Source: Klebsiella aerogenes KCTC 2190
Lineage (GTDB): Bacteria > Pseudomonadota > Gammaproteobacteria > Enterobacterales > Enterobacteriaceae
Assembly: GCF_000215745.1 (NCBI RefSeq)
Contig: NC_015663.1
Coordinates: 4,372,779 to 4,436,778, forward strand
Direction of reading: 5' to 3'
Length of the DNA stretch: 64,000 nucleotides
In this document: piece after piece, positions 46,740 through 54,673 of the stretch
Numbering within the stretch: the first letter of the stretch is position 1
Layout: each line of letters begins with the position of its first letter
Notes under the pieces: generated by a model
Database searches by the model: none
Seen by the model: only the letters and a program-made list of their open reading frames with translations
Told to the model about the DNA's origin: nothing
Made by a program: the position numbers and the translations under genes

Positions 46740-47183
46740 ATGAATATTTATCAAGCCCAGCCCCAGGATGTCGATACCATCCTGCCGCTGTATCTCGCCT
46801 ATCGACGTTTCTATCAGGTCGAAGAAAATCTCGGCCAGGCGCGGGAGTTCATCCTTAAGCGCCTGCAACTGAATGAGTCGGTCATTTTCTTCGCAGAAGT
46901 GGACGGCAAAGCGGTGGGCTTTACCCAGCTCTATCCCCTGTTCTGCTCGCTGGAAATGAAGCGCATCTGGTTGCTTTACGATCTGTACGTTGATGAGTCT
47001 GCCCGCCAGCACGGCGTGGCACAGCAGCTGATTGCCCGTGCCGAACAGCTGGCAAAAGAGAGTGATTCCGCATTTATTATGCTCAGCACGGCAACCGATA
47101 ATACTAAAGCGCAGGCGTTATACGAGCGTAGCGGCTTCGTACGTGATACGGATTTTTACGTCTATAACAAAATGCTCAAGTAA
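46740..47183 (+). CDS. GNAT-family N-acetyltransferase
   Basis: This 147-residue single-domain GNAT enzyme has the acetyl-CoA loop in VDESARQHGVAQQLIARAEQLAKE (about residues 82-105; motif Arg-x-x-Gly-Val/Ala) and ALYERSGFVRD (about 124-134). The substrate is unknown. It is divergent from zntB with about 180 bases between, and is followed by a strong terminator at 47208-47231. E. coli does not carry it next to zntB as far as I recall, so it is probably an accessory gene. Confidence 0.85.
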   Translation: MNIYQAQPQDVDTILPLYLAYRRFYQVEENLGQAREFILKRLQLNESVIFFAEVDGKAVGFTQLYPLFCSLEMKRIWLLYDLYVDESARQHGVAQQLIARAEQLAKESDSAFIMLSTATDNTKAQALYERSGFVRDTDFYVYNKMLK

Positions 47184-47207
47184 GTTGTTCAGGCCGCCAG
47201 AAAGGGA

Positions 47208-47231
47208 GAACCCGCCATTGGCGGGTTCTTA
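47208..47231 (+). terminator. Terminator after GNAT gene
   Basis: GAACCCGCC (47208-47216) and GGCGGGTTC (47220-47228) form a perfect 9-bp stem with an ATT loop, followed by TTATTC. Confidence 0.85.
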
Positions 47232-47317
47232 TTCGTTCGTATCAGTCGTCGGCTAATCCACTGTATTAACCTTTGCCGTCGTCTGGGCGGGCACAGGACA
47301 GGATTAGTAGCAAGAGT

Positions 47318-47371
47318 TCATTTTTTCTCTTCCGCATAGCGGCGGGCGTTATCGTGTAAATTAGTGCACAT
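47318..47371 (-). CDS. Candidate 17-aa small protein
   Basis: An ATG at 47369-47371 follows GGAG by eight bases and opens a 17-codon frame, starting Met-Cys-Thr-Asn-Leu-His and ending Glu-Glu-Lys-Lys. The peptide is hydrophilic with alternating charge. The spacing and ribosome site are better than expected by chance in a gap, but such short frames cannot be proven from sequence alone. Confidence 0.35.
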   Translation of the reverse strand: MCTNLHDNARRYAEEKK

Positions 47372-47401
47372 GGTTATTACTCCATTTTTATAAGCAAACT
47401 A

Positions 47402-47547
47402 AGAGCCTATCCCAGTAGGGCTATTTTACTTGCCATTTTGAACCAGGCAGTGCTCGAAATCCTCACGTACTACGTGTACGCTCCGGTTTCTGCGCGCTGT
47501 CCGTGTTCAAACTGGCTGCGCCAATTACGCTTACTGGGATAGGCTCT
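47402..47547. mobile_element. MITE-like element, 146 bp with perfect 16-bp terminal inverted repeats
   Basis: AGAGCCTATCCCAGTA (47402-47417) and its exact reverse complement TACTGGGATAGGCTCT (47532-47547) bound a segment with no open frame. Inside, CACGTA and TACGTG (47464-47476) form another inverted repeat. Size, perfect termini and absence of a transposase gene fit a miniature inverted-repeat element moved in trans. A target-site duplication is not obvious; the flanks share at most an A/T-rich dinucleotide. It lies between convergent genes. Confidence 0.7.
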
Positions 47548-47585
47548 AATCCTAGAAGCTTCCGTCAAATTCGCCACATTTCTGG

Positions 47586-48503
47586 CTAAAATTTTTCCCA
47601 GCCCAGCACCGATGCCCCCAGTAATCCCCCTTCGCGACTAAATTGCCCGGCGACCAGTAGTGGCTCAGCGCTCTTCAGCAGAATCTTTGCCCGCAATGCT
47701 GTATCAAGGCGCGCCAGCAGCGCCGTTTCACCCGCCAGCCCGCCCCCGGCGACGATTTTATGCGGCCCGAGAATGTTCACCGTATGGGCCAATGGTTCGC
47801 TCACCAGCTCAAGCCATACTTCAAGGGTAAACGCCGCCGTCTCTTCTCCGGCCATACCCTGCTTCACGATCTCGACACTGCTTAGCGCCTGACCGCTGAG
47901 CAGTTGATGCAGCCGCTGCATCCCTTTTGCACCGCCGAGCGTATCGAGGCAGCCCTGCTGTCCGCAGCCGCAGGCCAGCCGCGGCAACTCAATTCCCCGC
48001 AGCTGAGTGCGCGTAATGGGTCCGTGCCCCCACTCGGCGCCGATCCCCTGATTGCCGTAGAGAATGTTGCCGTTGATGGCAATCCCCCCGCCGATCCCGC
48101 TGCCGAGGATCACGCCCAACACCACCGGCAGATCTTTTGCCGCGCCGAAACGCGCCTCGGCTAAGGTAAAACAGTCAGCATCATTAGCCATCGCCACCGG
48201 GCGCCCGAGCTCAGCCTGCAGCGAACGGGTAATATCAATACCGGCGAACGGCGGAATGTTGCTCGACAGAATACGATCGTTGGCAACATCCACCACTCCG
48301 GCGCAGGAGAGCGCCAGTGGACTCTGTTCGCTAATCGCATCGCCATATTGCGCGATAATCTCCTGCACAGCGTAGACGAAGGCGGGCCAGGAGCTTAGCG
48401 GCATCGCCCGCTGGCGCGGCATAACAAGTTGCCCCGGCGCCGGAGAAACCGCGCTTTTAATAAAGGAGCCGCCAATATCCAGACACAGCACGCTGTTACT
48501 CAT
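47586..48503 (-). CDS. ROK-family sugar kinase
   Basis: This 305-residue ROK protein without a DNA-binding domain has the phosphate motif DIGGSFIKSAV (residues 9-19), the catalytic Asp in NDADCFTLAEA (about 106), GSGIGGGI (about 134), GAEWGHG with the zinc-ligand His (about 156) and the CGCGQQGCLDT zinc site (about 178-188). These are the marks of active ROK hexokinases such as NagK and mannokinase. It is the last gene of the minus-strand importer operon and overlaps the permease gene by four bases, so it probably phosphorylates a sugar released from the imported compound. The specific sugar is not identifiable. Confidence 0.85.
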   Translation of the reverse strand: MSNSVLCLDIGGSFIKSAVSPAPGQLVMPRQRAMPLSSWPAFVYAVQEIIAQYGDAISEQSPLALSCAGVVDVANDRILSSNIPPFAGIDITRSLQAELGRPVAMANDADCFTLAEARFGAAKDLPVVLGVILGSGIGGGIAINGNILYGNQGIGAEWGHGPITRTQLRGIELPRLACGCGQQGCLDTLGGAKGMQRLHQLLSGQALSSVEIVKQGMAGEETAAFTLEVWLELVSEPLAHTVNILGPHKIVAGGGLAGETALLARLDTALRAKILLKSAEPLLVAGQFSREGGLLGASVLGWEKF

Positions 48504-49369
48504 AGGCGCGAATCCATTAAATCACGCAGGCCATCGCCCAGAAGGTTGAAGCCTAATACCGAAAAGACAATAGCCAGCCCCGGCCACAGCGAAATCCCCA
48601 GGCTGATACCCAGAAAGTTACGCCCGTCGCTCATCATTGTCCCCCACTCCGGCATCGGCGGTTGCACGCCCATGCCGAGGAAGGAGAGCGAAGCCGCGGC
48701 GAGGATCACCGAGCCGCCGGTCAATGTCGCCTGCACGGTAATCGGCCCCAGGGTATTTCGCAGGATGTAGTGGATTATCTGTCGGCGATAGCCAATTCCC
48801 AGTGCCCGTGCCGCTTCCATGTACTCCATATTCTTGATGCCCAACGTCAGGTTACGGCTGAGGCGCGCGTAAACCGGCACCGAGAAGATAGCGATCGCCA
48901 GCAGCATATTCATCAACCCTGCGCCGAGGACGCTGACCAGCAGGATAGCCAGCACGATGCCGGGAAAAGCGAAAATGACATCCATCACCCACATAATCAG
49001 GTGGTCGACACTTTTACCGCACAGGGCGGCGATAATGCCCAGAGGTAGCCCCATCAGTAGCGACAGCGCCACGCTGACCACCACCTCAATCAGCGAGATC
49101 CTGGCGCCGTAGATGGTGCGGGAAAAGATATCGCGGCCATAGTCATCGGTGCCCAGCCAGTGGTCGGCCGACGGCGCGGAGAGAATATTCAGCAGGTCCT
49201 GCGCATAGGGATCGTAGTGGCTTAACCACGGCGCGAAGAGGGCACATACCACGATTAAGGCGACGATGATGCCGCCGAGGGTCAGCGAGGGATGTTCCAT
49301 CCCCCAACGCAGGCCGCTGAGAACGCCGCTGCGCGATTTGGCGAGTGAAATTTCCGACATATCAGTCAA
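48500..49369 (-). CDS. Peptide-type ABC importer permease (DppC-like)
   Basis: This 289-residue inner membrane protein has an N-terminal extension, about six membrane helices and the EAA-type coupling motif EAARALGIGYRRQIIHYILRN (about residues 181-201, shortened here). This is the DppC/OppC/GsiD class. It overlaps the DppB-like gene by eight bases at its start and the kinase gene by four at its end. With its partner permease it would carry a peptide or peptide-like compound inward. Confidence 0.9.
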   Translation of the reverse strand: MTDMSEISLAKSRSGVLSGLRWGMEHPSLTLGGIIVALIVVCALFAPWLSHYDPYAQDLLNILSAPSADHWLGTDDYGRDIFSRTIYGARISLIEVVVSVALSLLMGLPLGIIAALCGKSVDHLIMWVMDVIFAFPGIVLAILLVSVLGAGLMNMLLAIAIFSVPVYARLSRNLTLGIKNMEYMEAARALGIGYRRQIIHYILRNTLGPITVQATLTGGSVILAAASLSFLGMGVQPPMPEWGTMMSDGRNFLGISLGISLWPGLAIVFSVLGFNLLGDGLRDLMDSRL

Positions 49370-50282
49370 ACCTTATTTTCGGGTTGATTCTGGCGATAAT
49401 CATCTCGCCAACCAGGTTCATCACCACCACGCTTGCCACCGTAATCATCGTCACTCCCTGGATGACGGGATAATCGCGATAGCGTACCGAATCCACCAGA
49501 TAGCGGCCTATCCCAGGCCAGTTAAACACCGACTCGGTCACCACCGCGCCGCCGATCAGGCTGCCGAAGTTCAGTGCGATAATTGTCACGATGGGGATCA
49601 GCGCATTGCGCAGCGCATGCTTGAAATAGACCTGAAACGGCGCCAGTCCTTTGGCCCGCGCGGTGCGGATGTAATCCTCGCCTAACACGTCAACCATACT
49701 GGAGCGGGTCATCCGCGACATCACCGCCATCGGGAAAATCCCCAGGCAAACCGACGGCAGGATATAGCTTTTCCAGCCTTCGGCGCCCAGTAGCGGCAGC
49801 CAGCCCAGCTTCACCGAAAAGGTATCCATGGCGATCAGCGCCAGCCAGAAATTGGCTATCGACGCGCCAGCAATCGCCACCAGCATCAGCACATGGTCGG
49901 CTACATGATTGCGGTAAATGGCCGCGCACATCCCCATGGGAATACCGAGGATCACCGCCATCATCCACGCCAGCAGCGCCAGGCCTAAAGTATAAGGAAC
50001 CCGTTCGCTCATTTCGGCGGAGACCGGCTGACCGGACTTCAGCGAAGTGCCAAAATCCCCCTTCAGCATTCCGCTAACGAAATGGCCATACTGCACCGCC
50101 AGCGGATCGTCCAGACCGAGGCGCGTATGCATACGGCTGACATCATCCTGGGTGGCCTGCGGCCCGGCCATCAGGCGGGCCGGGTCACCGGGGAGCATTC
50201 TGATCGCCAGAAAGACAATCAGCGATGCCCCCAGTAGGATCAGCGGCAAAGAAAGCAGTTTTTTAATCACATAAGCTTTCAT
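49362..50282 (-). CDS. Peptide-type ABC importer permease (DppB-like)
   Basis: This 306-residue permease begins with the usual first helix (LLSLPLILLGASLIVFLAIR) and the family motif LPGDPARLM. It has six helices and the coupling motif RTARAKGLAPFQVYFKHALRN (about 206-226, shortened here), followed by GGAVVTESVFNWPGIG typical of DppB/GsiC. It follows the binding-protein gene by 24 bases and overlaps the next permease gene. Confidence 0.92.
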   Translation of the reverse strand: MKAYVIKKLLSLPLILLGASLIVFLAIRMLPGDPARLMAGPQATQDDVSRMHTRLGLDDPLAVQYGHFVSGMLKGDFGTSLKSGQPVSAEMSERVPYTLGLALLAWMMAVILGIPMGMCAAIYRNHVADHVLMLVAIAGASIANFWLALIAMDTFSVKLGWLPLLGAEGWKSYILPSVCLGIFPMAVMSRMTRSSMVDVLGEDYIRTARAKGLAPFQVYFKHALRNALIPIVTIIALNFGSLIGGAVVTESVFNWPGIGRYLVDSVRYRDYPVIQGVTMITVASVVVMNLVGEMIIARINPKIRFD

Positions 50283-50306
50283 AACAACTCCACCCTGACC
50301 TCGACG

Positions 50307-51839
50307 TTATGGCTTTTGCGCTTCGGTAACGATAATTTCGCCGCCCGGCTCCATCCGCACGCCTTTAATGGTGGCGCGGGTGGCGTACAGATCGTCCTGG
50401 AAGTAGAGCATCACATGCGGTGCGTCGTGCATAATGGCCTTTTGCGCCGCCACATATTCAGCGATACGCGCGTTGTCATCCATGGTAGTCGCCGCTTTGT
50501 CTAACAGCTCATCCACCTGAGGGTTGCGGTAGAAGCCAAGGTTAGCCCCGGCCGGCGCGGCGCTCTGTGAGTAGTACAGCGGGCGCAGCTGCAAATCAGA
50601 CCCATTAAGGCCGGACGACCAGGAGGCCAGCACCGCATCGGTACGGTTGGCCAACTTTTCCGCCGCCGGCGCAAACGCCGCTTTGCTCCAGACGCCGCTC
50701 TCCATCTGCTGGATATTGAGCTTCACGCCGACTTTGCCCCACATCGCCTGCAGGATTTGCGCGGTACGCGCATCCGGTCCCTGCACGGCGATGTTCATCT
50801 CAAAGCCCTGCGGGTAACCGGCCTCTTTTAATAACGCTTTCGCTTTATCGAGATCCCACGGATAGTCGTTGAGGGTTTTATCATATCCTTCGTTCACCGG
50901 TGCCAGCGGCGAGTTGGCGGCAGAAGCGAAACCAAACATCACCGCCTTCAGCAGCGCTTCTTTGTCGGTCGCCAGGTTCAGGGCCTGACGCACGCGGACA
51001 TCGTTCAGCGGTTTTTGCTCAACGTTGAGCGCCACCCAGAATACCGACGCCCCCTGCCCCTGCTCCAGTTTCACCTGCGGGTTGCTTTTCAACTGCCGAC
51101 CAAACTGCGGCGGTACCGGGTTAATCACATCGACCTGGCCGGAAAGCAGCGCCATGTTCATTACCGACGGCTCCGAGCTCCAGGTCCACTTAATCTCATC
51201 CGGGCCGTGGTTCTCGCCCCAGTATTTCGGGTTTTTCTTCTCCAGCACATATTCACCGGTTTTATACTCCTGCAGCATGTACGGGCCGGTACCGTCCGCT
51301 TTACGGCCAATGGTGCCGGCTTTCGCCGCCGCCGGGCTCACCATCTTCGCCGAGCCGCCGGTCAACAGATTGAGGAAAGAGGGATAGACCTTTTTCAGCG
51401 TAATCTCGACGTTGTTATCATCGATCTTCTTCACTGAGGCGATAACGTTGCGCATCCGCGAACTCGCGGCCAGGCCGCCTTTCGGGTCGATATGTCGTTC
51501 GATATTGGCCACCACCGCATCGGCATTAAACGGCGAGCCATCATGAAAAGTGACGTTCTTACGCAGGGTAAACGTCCAGACTTTACCATCATCGCTCACC
51601 TTCCAGGCGGTGGCCAACGCGGGCGCTATCTTGAAATCCGGCGATAAGTCTACCAGTCCTTCATACATTGGTTTTAATACGGTATCGGTAAAGGTCGCGG
51701 TTTGATCGCCCGGGTCCATGCTACGCGGAGGTTCGTTTTGCATCACGTTCAGCGTTGCCGCCTTCAGCGCCGTCGCCCCGCCAGCCGCCAGTAAGCCTGC
51801 CAGAATGGCAAGTCGATATTTATTCATAATTGCCTTCAT
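50307..51839 (-). CDS. Periplasmic solute-binding protein, family 5 (DppA/OppA/GsiB-like)
   Basis: This 510-residue exported protein has a signal peptide of about 28 residues (cleavage near LKAATLN) and family-5 motifs: MYEGLVDLSPDFKIAPALATAWKVSDDGKVWTF (shortened here), FHDGSPFNADAVV, and ADGTGPYML. This family binds peptides, glutathione, nickel complexes or sugar-linked peptides. An internal ATG at 51827 with an AAGG site is an alternative start. It is the first gene of the importer-kinase operon, divergent from the ROK regulator. Confidence 0.92.
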   Translation of the reverse strand: MKAIMNKYRLAILAGLLAAGGATALKAATLNVMQNEPPRSMDPGDQTATFTDTVLKPMYEGLVDLSPDFKIAPALATAWKVSDDGKVWTFTLRKNVTFHDGSPFNADAVVANIERHIDPKGGLAASSRMRNVIASVKKIDDNNVEITLKKVYPSFLNLLTGGSAKMVSPAAAKAGTIGRKADGTGPYMLQEYKTGEYVLEKKNPKYWGENHGPDEIKWTWSSEPSVMNMALLSGQVDVINPVPPQFGRQLKSNPQVKLEQGQGASVFWVALNVEQKPLNDVRVRQALNLATDKEALLKAVMFGFASAANSPLAPVNEGYDKTLNDYPWDLDKAKALLKEAGYPQGFEMNIAVQGPDARTAQILQAMWGKVGVKLNIQQMESGVWSKAAFAPAAEKLANRTDAVLASWSSGLNGSDLQLRPLYYSQSAAPAGANLGFYRNPQVDELLDKAATTMDDNARIAEYVAAQKAIMHDAPHVMLYFQDDLYATRATIKGVRMEPGGEIIVTEAQKP

Positions 51840-51905
51840 CCGTTAACCCCTACCTGTCTGTTATGTCGCCAGTTGTGGCTGTTATGTTGCGATTAGGTTT
51901 TCTTT

Positions 51906-51965
51906 TTACCTAAAACAGTGTCCCATAAATGTGATGTTAGCCATGAATAACGCTTAATTAGGTAA
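51906..51965. promoter_or_regulatory. Paired inverted repeats in divergent promoter, possible ROK-regulator operators
   Basis: TTACCTAA (51906-51913) and its reverse complement TTAGGTAA (51958-51965) lie 52 bp apart, about five helical turns, between the importer operon and the ROK regulator. The region is AT-rich and also has two TGTGATG motifs (51930-51936 and 51982-51988) that resemble CRP half-sites. Spaced sites of this kind suit looping repressors of the NagC type. No direct proof. Confidence 0.4.
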
Positions 51966-52071
51966 TAAATTTAACTTATATGTGATGATTTAGTTGTTTT
52001 TTAAAATAAACTGGTTGCTAAATCGCCAGCCCGCGATTATGTTCAGAAAAAAGCGTTATGGCTGAGTAACT

Positions 52072-53205
52072 ATGCTGAACAAACTCCACCAACAATTGAT
52101 TCATTTGGTCTGTAGCGAGGAAGGTGCCAGCCGCGCTGACCTCGCCCGCCTGACGGGTATGAGTAAAGCGGCCATTGGTGCGCTGGTAAAAGAGATGCTG
52201 GCTGATGGTCTGCTACAGGAGAGCGATATGGCCGCTTCCGGCGGTCAGGGACGCCCCTCCGTCACCCTGTCCCTGGCGCCGGACGCTGCTTACGCCATCG
52301 GCATCTCACTTATCGATAATCAGCTTGTGTTGGTGCTGATGAATGCCAGCGGCGAGAAAATCGCCGAGCGCCTGCTCACGCCACAGCTTGAAATCCCCGA
52401 CGTAATCCAGCAACTGGCGGGTGAAATCCGCAGTTTATTAAAGGATACGCTCATCGAGCACCAACGGCTCGTCGGCATCGGTTTTGCCCTGTCTGCCTTT
52501 GTGGACGCCGCGCAAGCGGTCTGCGTACAGTCGGCGCTGCTGGGCTGGCATCAGGTGCCGCTAGCTGAATTGTTAAGCCACGCGACCGGCGGGATCCCGG
52601 TATTTATTGAAAACGACACCCGGGCACTGGCGAACTGGGAGAAAACGTTTGGTCATCTGCGCAAGCTGGAGAGCGCAGTGGTGATTTCCCACGGCAGCGG
52701 CATCGGCAGCGCGGCGGTCATCTATGACCGAATCTGGCGCGGCGCCCACGGCGGCGCAGGCGAAATAGCCCATTGCACCATTGTGCCGGCGGGCACGCCT
52801 TGTCGCTGCGGGAAGCGCGGCTGTCTCGACACCATTGCGTCTCTCACCGCTATCTTTGAACAGGCGCGCATGGCCGGTATCAACACCGACCAACTGGATG
52901 AACTGGAGGCCATGGCGCGCAAGGGCCACACTGCCGCCATCCAGATCTTGCATCGGGCCGGTGACGCCTTAGGGTTGGCTATTTCACATCAGATCCAGAC
53001 CCACGATCCGGCGGCGATCATGCTTGCCCATCAGCCGGAAAGCTTTAACGGTTTACTGAATACCGTGATGCAACAAGCTATAGAAACCAACCTGCTGCCG
53101 GGGATGGCGGGAAACACACCGCTTATCTATCGCCCGCTGACGCAGGACAGTTGGGCGCTCGCCGCGGCGAGCGTCGCGCTGACTCACGTTCTCTTCCCAG
53201 CCTAA
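52072..53205 (+). CDS. ROK-family transcriptional regulator (NagC/Mlc-like)
   Basis: This 377-residue protein has an N-terminal winged helix (SRADLARLTGMSKAAIGALVKEML, about residues 20-43, shortened here; QGRPSVTLSL is the wing) fused to a ROK domain. The ROK part keeps ENDTRALANWE (about 180), GSGIGSAAV, the zinc His in GEIAHC and CRCGKRGCLDT (about 243-253). Such proteins sense a sugar or sugar phosphate. It starts the plus-strand operon with the M81 peptidase and the ATPase, and faces the importer operon, so it likely controls both. Confidence 0.87.
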   Translation: MLNKLHQQLIHLVCSEEGASRADLARLTGMSKAAIGALVKEMLADGLLQESDMAASGGQGRPSVTLSLAPDAAYAIGISLIDNQLVLVLMNASGEKIAERLLTPQLEIPDVIQQLAGEIRSLLKDTLIEHQRLVGIGFALSAFVDAAQAVCVQSALLGWHQVPLAELLSHATGGIPVFIENDTRALANWEKTFGHLRKLESAVVISHGSGIGSAAVIYDRIWRGAHGGAGEIAHCTIVPAGTPCRCGKRGCLDTIASLTAIFEQARMAGINTDQLDELEAMARKGHTAAIQILHRAGDALGLAISHQIQTHDPAAIMLAHQPESFNGLLNTVMQQAIETNLLPGMAGNTPLIYRPLTQDSWALAAASVALTHVLFPA

Positions 53206-53218
53206 TTTCGAGGTCCCT

Positions 53219-54670
53219 ATGCGCATTGCCGTTGGCGGAATACATATTGAATGCAGCACGTTTAACCCAGTACTGACTCATGAAGCGGAGTTTCGCACCG
53301 TCAAGGGCGATGCCCTGCTGGAGGCGCCCCACTTTCAGTTTTTACGTGATTATCCGGCGACGTTTCTGCCGACGCTGCACACCAGGGCGATTCCCGGCGG
53401 CCCGGTGGCGCGAGAGACCTATGAACAGTTCAAAGCCGAATTCTTAAGCCGTCTACAGGCGCAACTGCCGATCGACGGCCTGTACCTGGCGATGCACGGC
53501 GCAATGTTCGTTGAAGGTATGGAAGATGCCGAAGGAGACTGGATCGCCGCCGCCCGCGCCTGCGTTGGCGATGACTGCCCGATTGCCGTCAGCTACGATC
53601 TACACGGTAACGTGACCCAGCGCATTATCGACGCCATCGACATGTTCTCAACCTATCGCACCGCGCCGCATATCGATATAGAAGAGACCATGCGCCGTTC
53701 GGTCAGTATGCTGGTGAATAGTCTGCAAAGCGGCGTGCGCCCGGGCGTCGTGTGGGCGCCCATCCCGGTATTACTGCCTGGCGAACGAACCAGTACGGAT
53801 GATGAACCGGCAAAAAGCCTGTACGCCATGCTGCCGCACAGCGACCAGATAGACGGCGTACTCGATAGCTCATTAATGGTCGGCTACGTATGGGCCGATG
53901 AACCGCGCGCCACCGCCGCGGCCATTTTTACCGGCACCGATCGCGCGGTACTGGAGCAACAGGCCGCAAAACTGGCGCAGGCCTATTGGGACGCGCGGGA
54001 AGATTTTGTTTTCGGCTGCCGGACGGGCGGCGTCGCCGAATGCGTCGCTCAGGCTATCGCCAGCGCCACGGGCCCGGTGATCCTGGCGGATTCTGGCGAT
54101 AATCCAACCGGCGGCGGCGTCGGCGATCGCGGCGATGTGCTCGCCGAACTGCTACGCCAGCAGGCGCAAAATACCCTGGTTGCCGGCATTACCGACGCGC
54201 CGGCTACGCGTGCGGCCTTTGAAGCCGGCATTGGCGCGGAACTACAGCTAACACTCGGCGCTAACCTCGATCCGGCGGGCGTCAGCGCAAGCGCGCGTTT
54301 TACCGTGACAGGCCTACTGGCGGCAAGCCCGCAGCGCCCGGCCAATCAGGCGATTTTGCAGACCGGCGGTATTACCGTGGTGGTGGCCGACCGTCGTCGT
54401 CCGTATCACGACATTGCCGACTTTAGCGCGCTAGGACTCGACCCGCGGCAGGTGAAAATTCTGGTGGTCAAATCCGGCTATTTATCGCCGGAACTGGCGC
54501 CGCTGGCCAATCCGAACCTGATGGCGCTCTCGGAAGGGGTCGTCGATCAGGATATTGAACGGGTGGCCCGCCGGCGAATGCTGACCCCGACCTGGCCGTT
54601 TACGCGTGACATCGAATTCACTCCACAGGTGCGGGTTTCCGCCCGCGCGCCCTTTGCCAGGGAGTCCTGA
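53219..54670 (+). CDS. M81-family metallopeptidase (MlrC-like)
   Basis: This 483-residue protein has the M81/DUF1485 N-terminal domain with GGIHIECSTFNP (Glu11), YLAMHGAMFVEG (His93), SYDLHGN (Asp127, His129) and TYRTAPHID (His151). The DxH pair and the His 22 residues later match the metal-ligand spacing I recall for MlrC, which cleaves linearised microcystin. The C-terminal MlrC domain (about 300-480) follows. No signal peptide is seen, so it acts in the cytoplasm. Between a regulator and an importer ATPase, it probably hydrolyses the imported compound. The substrate is unknown and microcystin itself is unlikely. Confidence 0.83.
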   Translation: MRIAVGGIHIECSTFNPVLTHEAEFRTVKGDALLEAPHFQFLRDYPATFLPTLHTRAIPGGPVARETYEQFKAEFLSRLQAQLPIDGLYLAMHGAMFVEGMEDAEGDWIAAARACVGDDCPIAVSYDLHGNVTQRIIDAIDMFSTYRTAPHIDIEETMRRSVSMLVNSLQSGVRPGVVWAPIPVLLPGERTSTDDEPAKSLYAMLPHSDQIDGVLDSSLMVGYVWADEPRATAAAIFTGTDRAVLEQQAAKLAQAYWDAREDFVFGCRTGGVAECVAQAIASATGPVILADSGDNPTGGGVGDRGDVLAELLRQQAQNTLVAGITDAPATRAAFEAGIGAELQLTLGANLDPAGVSASARFTVTGLLAASPQRPANQAILQTGGITVVVADRRRPYHDIADFSALGLDPRQVKILVVKSGYLSPELAPLANPNLMALSEGVVDQDIERVARRRMLTPTWPFTRDIEFTPQVRVSARAPFARES

Positions 54671-54673
54671 GTC

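Larger units (their letters stand above)
47184..47585. other. 402-bp gap: terminator, tiny ORF and MITE-like element
   Basis: Between the convergent GNAT and ROK kinase genes lie a terminator (47208-47231), a 17-codon frame with a ribosome site on the minus strand (47318-47371) and a 146-bp element with 16-bp inverted ends (47402-47547), each listed separately. I see nothing else. Confidence 0.6.
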
